Positions 43,677 through 58,053 of a stretch of 64,000 nt of DNA are shown here, one piece after another. The position numbers and the translations under genes are program-made. The stretch comes from Corythucha ciliata (Eukaryota > Arthropoda > Insecta > Hemiptera > Tingidae), in contig CM075938.1 of assembly GCA_038030265.1 (NCBI GenBank), positions 5,123,009-5,187,008 of the forward strand, written 5' to 3'. Within the stretch, counting starts at the first letter, position 1. Each line of letters begins with the position of its first letter. The notes below the pieces were generated by a model. It was not told the DNA's origin, did no database searches, and saw only the letters and a list, made by a program, of their open reading frames with translations.

Positions 43677-45299
43677 CAGGTTCGCGAACAGAGCTATTAT
43701 GACACGTAACCTTTTCACGCTGGAGAAAAATTATCATAAGCTCAAATGCTCATAGCCCGTCTGAAGCTAACGATCAGACTTTATTATTTATTTATTTACT
43801 TCATATTCGTCTCGCGAGAAACAGTGTACATCACTCGGCGTTACTAAGTACTAAACTAAATACTTCGCCGTGAAAACTCTCAAGCAATCTCTTCCGCTAA
43901 TGCTAATGGTAACGCTATTCATTACCGTGTTGGACTTAGCGTATGAGCTCGCTGATCAGTTTTAGCAAGACATTTCTACGCTAAATCAAGAACTATACGT
44001 TATTTATCTTTACCTGTGAGGTTATCCTTATCTAAAGTTTTGTTTTCGCGCTGTTCCCACGAAGAGATTAATGTTGGTTTGATTTTCAATTTTTCTTTAA
44101 ATTATCTGTGATGAAAAACTTGGGATAAACTAGAAAAACACGCCCTATAACCGACGTGCTTTGTTAAGTTAAGAAGAGGGTGAGTCGACGGGCAATGAAC
44201 CGCAGATTGAATACTACCTGTCATTCCCTGTCTCTTTTTTGTTTATTTATTAAAGACCGTAAAGAGACGACGAGGGAGAACTTGAGAAGAGAGATCACAA
44301 AACTGTACTTTTTCCTCCGAGAACAAACGGTACTGTAAGGTTGCGATTTTCGCGCTTTTTCTCAAGAAGACTTTTTGTCTCGAGACGAAAGGATGTCAAA
44401 CGAGGAAAAAATCTGAGAATTTCCAAAGAATCTCATGGCCTTGATTTTGAACAATAAAATCGAAGGTTTTTAGTTTCAATTCCAAAATGTCAAAAGGCTG
44501 GACTGGGTGGATGGTGAGGCGATTGAATTTCATTATCCTACTCCCAATATGACTCACGTAATAAAAGAGCTGCTTTTTGATTTAGCCAAAATGACTTCAT
44601 CGCAAAAGCAAAGTCGAAGCATCAGGATGATGCGGAAGTTTTAAACATTCTGCGTCATGCAGAACGTCCAGAACTGGACGAGTGGCGTACGTTTAGAGCA
44701 TAAGCGACGGGGAAAGGGGTGTTTATTTGTGAGGTAGCAAATAAACATTCAAATGACTCTATTTTCTACTTCGTGTTTCTCAGTTTAAATAATACCTTCT
44801 AAGGCACGTTTTTCATTATTTCTCAAATTATTTTCATGAAGTTAAGTCAAATCCCCGTTGCCTTCATTCTGTCAAGTTGTGCAGACAGTATAGGGACTGC
44901 GGTAAACCGCGATTCGAATAGAAAATACATCTCTGCGGCGTGGTAACCTCCCGAAGTATTGATTGCCCCAACCACTCCACCGTTCGTTCTGGCGTCGTTT
45001 TGTCTAGGCAAACTACGCCAAGGTGACCCCTCTAGAGCATTCAAAATATTTGCATTTTCAAAAATTGAAATTAGTTTTTCCTCCGAAAAATTTTATGAGT
45101 TTCAAAAGTATACTATGGCTTTTCAGTTGGGTGGCTTTTGGCAATAGCGGACAACGGTATTTCTCTTCAAAGAGAATAGCGCTGGTTCGAATTGAGATTA
45201 ATGAAAACTCGACTTCCAGGAATTTCAGCTTCCTACCAATACTATGTATCGGACTCCTAAAGCACAAAGTAGTTCCAACTTAGAAAGCATTTCTTTTAG
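43677..45299. other. No gene recognised
   Basis: One minus-strand frame (44847-45044) and overlapping plus frames show mixed composition, but none has splice context that fits a neighbour. Confidence 0.4.
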
Positions 45300-45533
45300 G
45301 GTCACGAACCATGGGCAACGGCGGCCAATCTCTTCAATCCAATTTCATTCTATGAACTGGATGACTGGGGTCGTGTTACAAAAATAAATCTACCATTCTT
45401 CACTGATGTAAAGGGGCGAAGAGAGCAGGATGCTGTGATTTGTTCAAGAAGTGAATCTCATTATTATCAATTTATTTATCGTATCATGTTTAATGCTATC
45501 CGGTCATTTTATCCGATTAAACAATACGAGTGA
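45300..45533 (+). CDS. Candidate terminal exon, protein unknown
   Basis: After a pyrimidine-rich acceptor (TTCTTTTAG) a frame of 77 codons runs to TGA. It starts GHEPWATAANLFNPISFYEL and ends RSFYPIKQYE, with a mix of W, C, H and charged residues that looks more like protein than noise. I do not recognise it, it has no ATG of its own near the start, and its phase does not fit the exon at 41402. It may be chance. Confidence 0.2.
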   Translation, partial: GHEPWATAANLFNPISFYELDDWGRVTKINLPFFTDVKGRREQDAVICSRSESHYYQFIYRIMFNAIRSFYPIKQYE

Positions 45534-47953
45534 GATATTCATAATAGACTTCTTAGAATAACAACATTGAAAAAGTCGCGATTTGCTCGGCAGGAAAATG
45601 TGAAACTAGGCCAACAGGTCAAAAAGACTGTCTCTCTTGCAGAGAATGAAAAAAAGAATGGCAAGTTACCGAGTCTCTTTAATAACTGTACGCCCAAGCC
45701 CCCTCCCCCCTCTACTGTCTTCCTTTGTGCGTCAATAAATGGCTTGTGACTTCTTGTTGACCTTTTCTCGCTTCTTCAAGTGCAAGTACTCTGGCCGTTT
45801 GGCTGAAGAAACCATATCCATTGAATGAGTGAGAGAGGGCGTCTGCCTTTTCTCGGCACGTATTTCTCGGTTGCGGCTGCGGTTAATCGTCTGCGTACCA
45901 ACAACGCTGAAAAAACGGTGTTGTCTCCCCTTCCTCGTCAATCTTTTTTTTTAGCTCTAGTTTAAAAAAATGGAAACCGGATTGCTATATGAACTTTTTT
46001 TCGTCAAATAAGACGTTCATGAAAACAGGCATGACAATAATTATTAACAAGACGAAGAAATGCATCAATATCCTGTCAGTATTCTATTCTTCGATGACAA
46101 GTGAATAGAATGAATTATACCCCCTATGACCCCCCCCCCTACCGCCCCTACGAACTATGGCTCGTTCTTGATTTTTGACCTGAAATATTAAATAACCATA
46201 GCTGTATTTTTCACCGAAAACTTTTCTTGTTCATCAAGATACAATTCTTTAAACCCTTAGAAAACACGATCCGACTTCCGCAATAAATAAATGAGCGTAA
46301 GAGGTTACCTGCGAAGTTGGATTGATGAGAGCGGAGGAAGACGCGTCAGATGTGGGAGATGTGTCATTATTTTGTCAAATTTGGTTGAACGGAATTCGAT
46401 CTCATTTATCCAATTCATTGTCATTTTAATTTCTCTAGAATAATTAATTTTACTTGGAAGTAAAATAATCTGAAAATAATTCACGAAATTTCCTCCCACT
46501 CTACCTCTTTTCAACACTTCATAGGCATCCGTTACGAACTAGTCAATTAGTCTACGTGTTTCGACCTTGGTTAAGCCTAATACGCCGTGATTCCTGGAAA
46601 TTTGTTTATATTAGCACTCATTTGAGTTCTAGCGAGGCTTTTGAACAAAAGCTTTTCATCTATCCAGATTTAGAGTGGAACCGACGTCACCTTATTTTCC
46701 TATATACACCGACACTCTTATGCTCAATGGCGGTGGGGCCGTGTTGGGAGGAAGACGATCGCAGCATCAAATGCAATCATTCTGGGATGTCTTATATACT
46801 TATTATAATAATTTTAAAAGCGAGGAACTCATGCTCACGATGGTGGCGGCATTCGAATATTTTTCACACTATAAAATTCAAGGATTATGGTAGAGCATAA
46901 CTTCTCATAGGTGGCGAACATACTAGACCGATACGGTATCGTTTCGACATCGCCGACGCAAATTAACAGCGTGTAGGACAGATATAGAATCACCTGGAAA
47001 TGTGTCAGAGTGATGTAGAAACGATATAGTATCGCCACAGCATGAACTCCGCCTTCTACCTATTTGTTTTCTTCTTGTTTTTTTTTGTTTTGTTTTGTTT
47101 TTTTTTTTTCTTCTTCTTCTTCTTCCGTATGCCCCAAGTATACGAAGGTAACCGTTGCGTTGGGAAAGAAACATATTGGGAAAGGGGTCGCTGGGGACTT
47201 GTCTAATTTGTCACAGGCTTAACCGGGTGATTCGCTTTGTTGAAGAAAGTCCATTACATATCAATATTTATGAGGCTCTCCTGACTGATAATTAATATAA
47301 CAGAACAGGGCAAATAAATCAGCCTCTTTAGGAAAGGTTGATGAAGGAGACTATGGAAGAGCTAGAGGTAGAAAGTATAAATCCACTGAAGTGAAATTTT
47401 GTAATTGCTTAGTAACTGTGTTATTAAAGGGAATACAGGGAGGGGGGACGCTTACGCCCATTAAACTTCAATGGTTCCGGTACCGTTAGATTAGATTTTT
47501 TGCATCGAGCTTTTATCGTTCTAGAGATAATGATATAGGGACATCGAGGGAGTTTACAGGGAGATAAAATGAGGGAAGAAAAAGTATTCACTTATTCTGG
47601 GCAAATCTATGAGAAAAAACAAATTAAAGTGAAATGAGGTGAAAAAAAGTTTTTTGAGTGGCTCTCGTATCTTCTTGTAGGCACTCAAAATAGGCTTAAT
47701 TGCTCCATTTTTTAGTATAACAATTGATTTTTCTCAAAAAATTGCGAAGGACAGGAGTAAACTAACCATGAATTATTAAACTAAGTGCCTTCATACAGTT
47801 TTAGAGGAATTTGCCAGGCGCTGGGATCAACGTTGCTACTGTAGTCTTGCTTTGAACGGTTGTCGAAAAAGGACATTTTTGAAAATATCTTGATATTTTC
47901 CCAGTTTACTCCAAGAATATTTCACTACCCCTAGACAAAATGGCCTTGATCCC
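45534..47953. other. No gene recognised; one inverted-repeat pair
   Basis: Overlapping open frames at 46556-46900 are not supported. An imperfect inverted pair (GATACGGTATCGTTTC at about 46930 and GAAACGATATAGTATC at about 47018) brackets about 105 bp, a possible small MITE. Confidence 0.45.
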
Positions 47954-48185
47954 ACAGAAAAAAGTGTGCTTTTTTCAGTGGTGTCGTTGGATCTAACCTA
48001 GGTCGCTTATTTCCCAAGTTTCAGCTGTTTTTGTTGCGAAAACCCGTGCTGTGCTGAAAACGTGAAAAAATCGATTATCTCGACTAGGAATGGAAATCGG
48101 ACCCATGGTGATAGGGCATGTTTTGTTGCATTTTGGGCGTGCAATCACCCCTCTCATTTTGCTCATCCAAGTACCAGTCACCCTG
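47954..48185. repeat. 232-bp dispersed repeat, copy 2
   Basis: Mate of 12561-12792, same length and ends, same orientation. Confidence 0.8.
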
Positions 48186-51100
48186 TATATTTATTCTCAA
48201 TTAGCATTCGACAGCTATTTGAATATTAAATCAGTGCCCCTAGTATACAATAAGTAGGTATTGATTACACATAAAAAATGGGATATGGCAATAATTTGTA
48301 GTGAACAAATTCATTTACATTCTTAATTTCCACATTCACTAACGTCAAGTCTGATACATAGTGGGAGGGTGATAGACCACGTACATCATCCACGAAGCTC
48401 AAACGGGACGCCATATTGCCCCTTGAAAAGTGAGCACACCCCTGCATATTCATCTTGTCCCTAGGTGTCGTATCCTAACCAACGATATACATATAAAAGA
48501 ACTGGATTGCTCATCACTGCTGATAAAGAATAGCCATCATTTATGTTCCCAAGTGGATGAGAGGGGTGGAGTTTCAAAATAAGTACCGTGTTGCCATAAC
48601 TACTCAAGGAGAGGGACAGGGTGATTGTTTACCAGGGGACGACTTGCCCCCTCCACGCCCCTCCAGACCGATTTCAGCAATTCAGGTTTATATAACGTTG
48701 ATCCTAACCTCGTTGATCCTAAAATTGCATGTTGTAAATGAGAATGCGTCTGCATTCCGCCCTTCCGTATCTTTAGTTATTCAAATTGCTTAACTTCGAG
48801 GCCTCTCTGGTGAGCATTCCCTTATGTTTTACATGAGATCTTCATTATTCGATTTTCGAACATTTCTACAGGTTGTTCGAAAATTCGACGCTCAGCCTAA
48901 AATTGGTCATAGTACAGCTGATTTGGTCGAAATTACTAAATTCACTTTTCCGGATTCAGATTGGTTTTCGAGTTATTCCACCATCTTTAATTTCTTTGCG
49001 GGGCTATATATTTTTTGAAATACTTGCTCCCGGCCGCTCTAGAATCAATTCTAGCCCAAAACTAATTGGGTCATTCGAAAGAGCGCACAATTATCTTTAA
49101 AATGACTGTATTGTATTATGAATTTGGCCATTTTTTCAGGGTACTAACGCTGCTGGAAAGTGATATTTTTTCATCTTTGTATCTTTCCCTTGTTTTTCAG
49201 CTGCGATTTTCTCCCACTCCTTAAAGGAAAATATTTTTTTGGGTTTATTGGAAAATCTTCCTCATTTTGTTAGCTTTCAAATGGAGTGTAATAGTCCCGG
49301 GATTTTACAAGTATTCGCGAAGAAGTAGCTGTTTGAAGAGCAAAAACCGATGGGCTTTTTCGATTTCCGAGTGTTGAGGAACTCCAAGAAAAGTGGGGCC
49401 GTTAAAATTTAAATTAGGTATGAGAAGAATCAGTTAATCTTAAGCCCTGTTCACACGATGCAATGTTTGAAGTTATATTGCATGCTGATTTTTTAAAAAC
49501 ATATCGTCGGTCCTACTGCAACACTGGCTAACTGATTGTATGTATACAACTTTTCAGGAGAGGCAAAAAACTTATTTCAATAATTATTCTTCCTCCAAAC
49601 GTTCACTTTACCTTTTATAACTACCTCGAAAATCAAGGTACCATTATGCGTAGTACTCAGTTTTAATCATTGAAAAAGGGCCGTAGTGAAAAAATTGTCA
49701 AATTGCTGCTGTTGTTTCAGGCTTAGGTAGATAACTTAATAACAGTAATAACTTCGGTAGATAAATAATAAAAAATATATTCATGAGTGGAAAACCGAGC
49801 TCACCATTCGATCCAGTACGAAAATTAGAATCTAGATTCATCACAACCCCAAAACCGACAAAATGTTACTTAGCCGGTGTTGCAGTGGGACCGACGATAT
49901 GTTCCTTGGTAGTGACCGGTTGTTTTTAAAAATCCAGCATGCAATTTAGCTTCAAACATTGCATCATGCGAACAGGGCTTTATACAATTTTAGGGTAATT
50001 TTTTCCAAGTGGTGCGATTTGAGCCGTACTCGGTTTGTGAGTCCCGTGGACGATAATCAATTCACATATACAATCGGTTGCAGACTAAAGTGTATCGAGG
50101 AAACGAGGATAACTTTAATGCACGAAATACTGAAACAAGAGCATGAACAATCCTTTGTTCGAGCGGCGTGCGTCGGCAACCCCCAGTAGAAGGTTCTTTT
50201 TTCATATATGTATAACACTTAACACAGCCAAGAGCCAAAATTACGATTGTATGTACTAATCCTACGATGTAGACCCATATATCCAAACTTTATACATATA
50301 AGAACCTCCTGGGTTGGGGTTGGGGAATTTCTTGAATTATTCATTTTGTTACCGAACCATTTCGACCGTCGTTCGGGACTGATCAATCTGAAGAAGGGCC
50401 CCCTAAAACACATTGATAGAAGTTGAATTACGTTCAGTAAGGACCGTGATTCTCCGAGTTTATTGCTTTGCATAGTAATCATTCCCCATGGTTAATTACA
50501 CACTTTCTTTTCCTGCGCCCACAGCCACAAAACCCCTATAGGATGGCTTGAATGAATAGTGTCCGTCGTGTACCTTTTGAATCTAAACAATGAAAAGAGA
50601 GAAAAAAAGCGCCGGGCTACCTGTTTTCATTTTTTTCTAGTGCTTAGAACCACTTAACTTAATGAGGGCTGATGCACGGGAAGGCCTTTATAACTCATCG
50701 TATAAAAGCGAGAGTTTCTTCGTGATTAGATTAAAACCAGAATCGTTTTTAAGAAAAAGAAATCCTTTCCCGATTAAACAACCGTGTATAGATAGCTTTA
50801 TTATGTGTTATTACGCTGCTTGATCATAGAAATTTTCCGTGTACCACTTCGTTATAATTTCATAGAACATAATTAACTTAGTTAGCCGCTCTCTTACTGA
50901 CATTTAATGCATGTTTTCAGCTATGAACCGTCACAAAATTGTAAATATTTCAGACTATTTAGGCCAGCAATGCCAGGCTGTGTACTTTACCAGTCTTTTA
51001 AAATCCATCACTCGTGTTTCACTCTAGTTAAATCCTTAAACAAATGATTTCCAAACAGGATTGGTCTGTTTTACCAATCACTTTCGTGGCCTGCGGCGCT

Positions 51101-54100
51101 TTATAAGAGCCTCTGCTGGTTTTAAATTACCTGCTTTCAGGGACTTTAAGATACGGGAAAAGAGCTATTTGGAGGATAATGAATGTTATGATAAAGAGGC
51201 TGGTGAGGGGGGTGATATAGATGGGAGCTTCAAGCTATATTCCAATTCTGAGAGGACGCTCAAGGGCTTTTTATTTTTCTCACTTATTTTGTTTGTTTGC
51301 CTACCTCCTATACCTCCATGAATTTTTGGATCTCTTTAATACGCGTTAAAGATTCTTCAATAAAAAGCTTTAAATCTGGAAAAGTACAACATGAATTGGA
51401 ATTGCAGCTGATCTTGAGCACTAACTTTATCAGATAACCCCTCCCCCTAACCGTAGTTATTTCGTTCACCTAGGGGAGTTTTAACGGTGTGAACTTGGGT
51501 GCTGGGGAACAGATGTTTACCTGAATTGAGCAGCTGCTTTGATTCCCCCTCGTTCTGTCCTCTCGTGGAAATTTCAAGTCTGGTTCCCGCCGCAAATTAT
51601 TGAAAATTATTGGGAAAAACTCGTCATGACCCATAATTGCCACCATCACGTTGAGCCTAAAAATTTACTATGACATTCGTTTCTAGCAAACGATTGAGCG
51701 AGGCACCCAAATTGTGATTGGATAGCCTTGATCGGATATTCAGTTCCCGCTAGAATTAATGGTCTTCGCGTGTCAAGTGTATCCTACATCTTGAGATGAA
51801 AAGAAGTGCGGTGGGGGGGGGGATGGAGTGCTAGCACAGGATAGGAGCTATTTGTGGATAATTGAGGTGAATTGAAGTGCGATTTTATGCATAACTCGTG
51901 TTGGCCTGTTGAATAGGATGCCGTCGTTGTTGTGGGTCAAGGGTTCAATTTTTTAAATGGAAAACGACTGCCTATTTAGGTTAATAGCGCAATCAATTGG
52001 TATTTCACTTGTGCGTGTGTTTTTGTTGTTTTTTTCGTTCTAAGGGAAAACATTTATCCTAGTTGGCATCGGAACGATCGTGAGAAGCAGGTAGGGACGT
52101 GGGGTAGTTACAAGTTTGAATCTATTTTGCTCAAACTAACTTAGTGCCCTCTAGCTCTTGAACTCTTGGGAGGGTGGAGGGTTTGCTTCTTTACAATTAA
52201 ATTGCGAGGGAGTTAATTAGACATACACGCCGCCTAAGTAATTTCACAATCGACACTGGAACTTGATCGTCACAAAAGACGGGGGAGCCAATAGCCCAGT
52301 CAAACACATCAGTTATAGCGTACAAGTTATAAAAAGAGGCGCGCCGTCACTTAAATAAAAATCTTACGTAAAAGGTAATGACAGGTCCATTACAAATCAA
52401 GGGCTGTCTTCTAACATTCCGCATTTTTTATCCGTTAACAAGACACACTATACGAATAACAAAATTATAAAGCGGAAAACTGGCTTCTGGCTGCGTATGT
52501 AACTCCATTATATTGACCTCACTACCAAATGGAATACATATAATTAACCGCCTATTCTTGTTGGGTGTACGGTAACATCAGTAATTTCTCAACTGCCCAA
52601 TTTGAAGCTATTGCCTTTGAGAGCCTCTCATTTTACAGTCCCGCGTGCTCTTTTAAAAGTGTTTTTAATGATTGCGGATCTCGGGTTTATTTTCACGGGA
52701 TCTATACTCTATTCTACAGTGTGATCGTCGTATTTGAGGTTTGCTGCATACGATAACTTCTACCCAGATTCCTTAAATTAACATTATTGTACTTAAATAA
52801 ACTTATTTTATACTCTTCCGAGGTATTTCCTCTTAACCCACAAGAGTAACGTAATTAATTCTCCACTCACCACTGTACCTTACAATGAATCTTTACAAAA
52901 CCTATGCCAACCTTCAAATAATGAAGCTCGATATTACCAATCCTCCCCCCTGCAGCTCTATCCTTTTGATCGAGGCTTTCTGAACAAGGTGCATTAATTA
53001 AAAGCCGGGGAAGTCGTTGTAATCCCCAATTAGGGGGAAAAAGTCAGTCCTTTGCGCCATAGGCCCTCATTCAATAACCCGAGAACTCCTGATACACGGA
53101 ATTCATTGAGTGTTTTCTACTATACTTATTAAAACGCTAAATCCCCTTGTCTTATATACTTACTAAAATCTTTCTTACTAACTTTCCTTCTTTTTTGCTC
53201 TCATGTAAGACCACCGCGACCCTAATATCCTCACGTTTTTCACATTTACCGGGTTAACTGTTAACTCGTATTCTTAGAGAATATGATGAATCTCAATCGT
53301 ACTCATTGGGTCCTTCGAGTGTAAACCTCAGCCAGAAAAATGACTCAACAAAAGGGAACTTAGTAAGTCACCTTGAAAAAAAAACAACAACAACAACCGC
53401 GATCTCATTTTGCGTTCCTTTTGGTATGACGTCATTTTATGTTTTTACGCCGAACTCACCAAATGGCATAATTCGTTCCAATTGAACGGGAAACGGGAAT
53501 ATAAACGATTTTCGAGGCATAAAATGAGCGTGAAACGTCAGCAAAATCGCTGACTCTTCGCGTTAGTTAATTTTGTGACTCCGTATACTGTCATTTTAAA
53601 ATATTTATGGCGAGCACTTCACCTCTCCAACCCCCGTCTTTCCTCGTTCGAAACAATGCCTCTTGGTTGTAGGAACAGGGAGGAAAAAAGGGGACAAACG
53701 AGCGATTTTTCTTTAGAACTACCAACAGATTGGCGTGGGACATGGATGAACTACGAGGAGAATTCACCAATACCGATAAAATAGGGCCGCCGGACTCGTG
53801 GTCGATGGTAGGATTTCGTGGAAACTTTCTTGACTTGACACAACATTTCGTGTATGAATACATATAGGTTCATTAATAAAAATTCTTCTGTCTGCGATCT
53901 CATGAAAATGAAACCGATTACTTTAATCTTTTAAATGAGTAAAGAATCCCATTTGTGATTTATTTCAAATTACCTATAAGTATATGTATTTAGCTATTTT
54001 TTAAGAGTTTTCCCCTATGTTTATCATAGCGTTAAAGGTGAGACATTAGGACTCTTTTAAGCAACTCTTATCGCTGTTTTTTCTGTTCTCCAGAGGTTCC

Positions 54101-56813
54101 AAGGTAAACTGGCTTTTAGCCGTAAAAAAAGGGGGCGTTAAACTTTGGTGATGTTTTAATACATAGGGGGTTTCTTTTTTTTATTTATGAACCTCTAGTT
54201 GAATGGTGCCTGGAATTGCTTGTTTAGGATGTCTATAAGTGCGAGGAGCGTACTCCGAGATTAACTATGTACGAAACAGAGCGGGTAAACTCTGAGATCT
54301 GTTTGGCCTCATCAATCATCATTAATTCAAAAATGTTACTGCGCCATACAGAAAAAAAAAATCCCTCCTCAATTCCACAATTTTTCTCTTATCACGACCT
54401 TCCAGCTCCACGCTTTCATGTTCTGTTTTTCCACAAGGTAGTAAATAAAAATTATTACTGGGCGTTATAATGAAAATGTTAGAGAAAGCACATAGCATTG
54501 TAGGGAAAAAGAAAGGAAGTATATTGCTATCGTAGTTTAAGTTGTCCACTTGACTTGATTTAAAAATCGAACTGTAAACAAGAGAGGAATAGTCTGTGGG
54601 TAGGGGGGGCATTTGTTGCCGGTTTTTATCAAGTCTCGATGAGGCTAGGCGCCGATAAATTCGCCGCGTAAGCTAAAGAACGAAAGAAAAACGCTGAGGA
54701 ACTTTTTTTATTTAAACAAAAAAAAAGGAGTTGCGCTGTTCATTTTCAATCTTACTCTAATTGAAAATGATAATTGTCTGACGAGGCTCTATAGAAGTGG
54801 CGAGGGGGGAAATGGTGAAATAGGATGGTAAAAATATGGTTGCACAATACGAAACAATAACATCTAGCAAACTGTCTGAACTGGAACGAACAATTCATCC
54901 GGTTTTCTGTTTTCCTCTGTTTTATGATTGTTAATTTTTCGTGGACTATAGAGGCCTAAGAAAATGTATAAATAGTACCCATATTATTGACTCGAAACTT
55001 AACCACTTAAGTTATTGACAAGCTACATTTACCTCTCTCGGAAAATAAATAGGCACAATGAAGCTCTTCTTTCCCACTGTTTTAGCCTGGGATTTTTATC
55101 TAGTTGTTTTCTTGTCTGCTATTTGAGAATATTTAACTTTTAACTGTTGTTTGTTCCTAAATTTCTGATTTTTTATCCAGAAATTCAACATTTACTAACA
55201 CCACGTACCTTGCGTGCGGGAAATCTAGGAAGGACCTCAAATTTATGATTGACTCTTACCTTCATTGATGTAGTTCGGATACACCAAACTTATCCTTTTT
55301 CTATCAGTTTAACTATATTTAATTTTTAACATTTAAAGGAAATAGTAGGCAATCACAGCACCGGTTTAAAAATTAGAGCCCCTCCGAGACAAAATAGTCT
55401 CCGCCGTTGAATCGGAAGTTACCCCACAGGTTACTACGTCTCCGGCGGTAAGAATTGAACTGACCGCGGGTGGCGGGTTTTCCTCCTCATCGCCGAAAGA
55501 ATGAAAGCCGGCTTTCAAGTTTCACGGCTGTCGGTGGGTGGCGGGGAAGGTTTGAGGCAGTGGTGGTATGCTCGGTAATCTTCAGCAGATTCCCACCACC
55601 TTTTTTCAAGGGTGATTCCTCAAAAGCGAAAGAGAAGGAACACTCGAGATTGCAGCCCCGATTTGTAAATAAGGAGTTCGAAGAAGTTTTCGTCTCTTTG
55701 AAATGGCTATTAGGGGACCGAAATGCTGTTCTAATTATCTCTGGATGAAGACAAAATTCAGCCCACTCATGTATAGGTATAACCACAATTATTCATTTCA
55801 TTAGTATCAAGATCATTTATAATTTGTATCCTCTCTGCAAACTGCAAAGGAGAAATCAGTGACTCCTCGAAAATGACTTGAAGGAACTTCAAATTGAGGG
55901 CTATCATCTCAAAAGCTCGACTAATGGATCTATTTTTGCGCTTCCCCCCCCCCTTTTTTTCCCTAACAATGAGGAAGTTTCATGGGTCAGAACTCATTCA
56001 TAAAGCAAGCCATATCGCCATATCCTGTGCGAATGGCTGTATCAAAAACCAAAGATCGCAATTTAGGCTTTTTGAATTTCCATTTTGCTCTTTCAAAGTC
56101 GAATATTAAGGATTCCGCTCGTTCAAATCCAAATCTTTGGGATTTTCTCTTCTTCAAAAACAAATTTTCGTCTTCGCCTCTGCTGTCATCTGAAGAGCTT
56201 GACTAATGGCAAGGTAAATAGACTTACAGAGGTATGCTCGTAACTAAGGAAATTTTTGTCAAAATTGACGTCAGAACGTTAACATAGAGCTTGTGAACCA
56301 GGCCTTACCCTACACTTTCTGTGGAGTCTATGCAGCCAAACAAATTTACTCCCTCGAAAAATGAATCATTTTTATAGGTTGCATAGACACCACACAACAC
56401 AAACATAGAGTTTGTGAACAGGGCCTTACACTATACTTTCTCTAGAAACTGCGCTCAACTATCAATTTACGTAACGGCCGGCGGTCCGACAAGCATATTG
56501 AAGGATGTTCAAAAATGAATTATTGTAAGCCGCAACTCATGATTTAGTAGCAGCTAGCTAGAGTCAATGGCTATAAAATTCGCAATAAACACTAATTTTT
56601 CCGGCGAGGGAAGTTGTGAAGGCTGACGCCATCCTTCGTTCCCAAGTGGCAACCAAAAACACATCAATCCTACCTGATTCCGTCAACCGAAACGTTCGTT
56701 TTAGATACAGGTCACATTAAGACGTGATTGTCATCGTTTTGCAACACAATTCGAGCAAATGAAAACTAATTAAAAAATAAAAAACCACTATCTGGAGCAA
56801 TCAACCACGTTAC
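48186..56813. other. Long stretch without a recognised gene
   Basis: ORFs of 60-100 codons are scattered on both strands without motifs. A frame at about 55363-55440 (reading LEPLRDKIVSAVESE, then a GTAAGA donor) looks mildly coding. A fragment near 51623-51655 matches the 37570-37600 repeat. Nothing else recognised. Confidence 0.45.
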
Positions 56814-57001
56814 TAGAGAACCTATAATCAGACAGGTAAAATCACAGACGCCATGTTCGCTCTTATCAATTATCAGCCTTGTAAAATCCACCTTTTGTTC
56901 ATGTTTTGTGAATGTCAACAAACCACCCCCAACCTATCTTATTAAACTGATAAGAACGAACATGGCGCCGTATGCGTCTACTCGTCTTTAAAGGTTCCTT
57001 A
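56814..57001. mobile_element. hAT-like MITE family 3, copy 2
   Basis: Same ends as 26988-27152. ACGTTAC lies directly left (56807-56813) and right (57002-57008), a 7-bp target duplication. An insert in the middle makes it longer than copy 1. Confidence 0.85.
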
Positions 57002-57129
57002 ACGTTACTATTCACAATTTGTATGGGAAACCTATGACACCGAAACCTTCAATCTCCTAGGGACTCCTTCAATTAAATCCGCCTGAGCGCGCTCCGGTCC
57101 ACCTGCTCGCCCTCAATCCCTCAATACTA

Positions 57130-57612
57130 AGGCCCCTGGCCGCATACCCAGGATGGAGTAGTGCGATTCACACCCTCACCATACGAGCTGTTGGTCGATG
57201 TGCGGTTTGTTGTGCAAACACCGCCGAGAACCCTTAATACGAAGCCAAGTATTTCGGGGCGCTTATATTTATTATTGTTTATTGGAACGGTGGCGAGGTC
57301 TCTACGTTGATGAGTGGAACGAAAAAATTGCTAAACTTAGCTCTATCTTAAAGAATTTCTAAAAGTTTCACAACTGAGATGTTACCCTGCACCTGCAGCA
57401 GTTTTCTTTGCTCCAATCATTGCACTTAGGGGCCCTGCAATCACTTCTTTCACAGGAACATTGTCCTGCAGGCAATAATGCGTAGTTCTCCCGATTTAAA
57501 AAGTGGCCCCAGAAATGTTGATAATTTTGTTTTATTGAAAAAAGTCCCACCTGTTAATTTTTTAAAAATTTGTCATCCCATGACGTCATGGCACAAACAA
57601 TAATAATGAGCC
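57130..57612 (-). repeat. Dispersed repeat with Cys-rich ORF, copy 2 (inverted)
   Basis: Reverse-orientation mate of 25309-25800. The 60-codon frame at 57368-57550 differs from its mate at about six positions and keeps every cysteine. Confidence 0.8.
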
Positions 57613-58053
57613 ACTTGCACATTTTTTGGAAACATTTTTTCCTAAAAGGTAACAAAAATAGAAAAAGGTTGGCGCATTTTTTTTTCAATATCAACGAAAA
57701 TTTAAATTGATATGAATTTTCAAAGTAGGAAATTTTATGGGCCAGCTAAAAACACCCCGCGCCATGTTGATTTCATATCCGAGTGTGATGACGTCACTTA
57801 GTTCGAACCATATTCGACATTGACACAGTGAATGTTGCTTTATTATTCAATTTTATTGATTTTTTTCGAGAATGAAAATAATAAAAATTTGAATAAATAT
57901 CAAAACATTAAAAAATATTATAAATTATAATAAATATTCGAATACACATTTGGACGAGCCTCACTTGCTCTCGCGTAACACGAGGATGCTTGTTTTAGCG
58001 GCGAAAGATTCCCAAAAATGTAATAAAGAATGAAATAAAAAATAACTCCACAC

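Noticed and set aside
44847..45147. Coding region from minus and plus ORFs
   Set aside because: Both strands are open over the same bases, no donor or acceptor fits, and no motif is recognisable.
46556..46900. Two overlapping plus-strand ORFs with partly protein-like composition
   Set aside because: They compete in different frames and neither has matching splice sites or a recognised motif.
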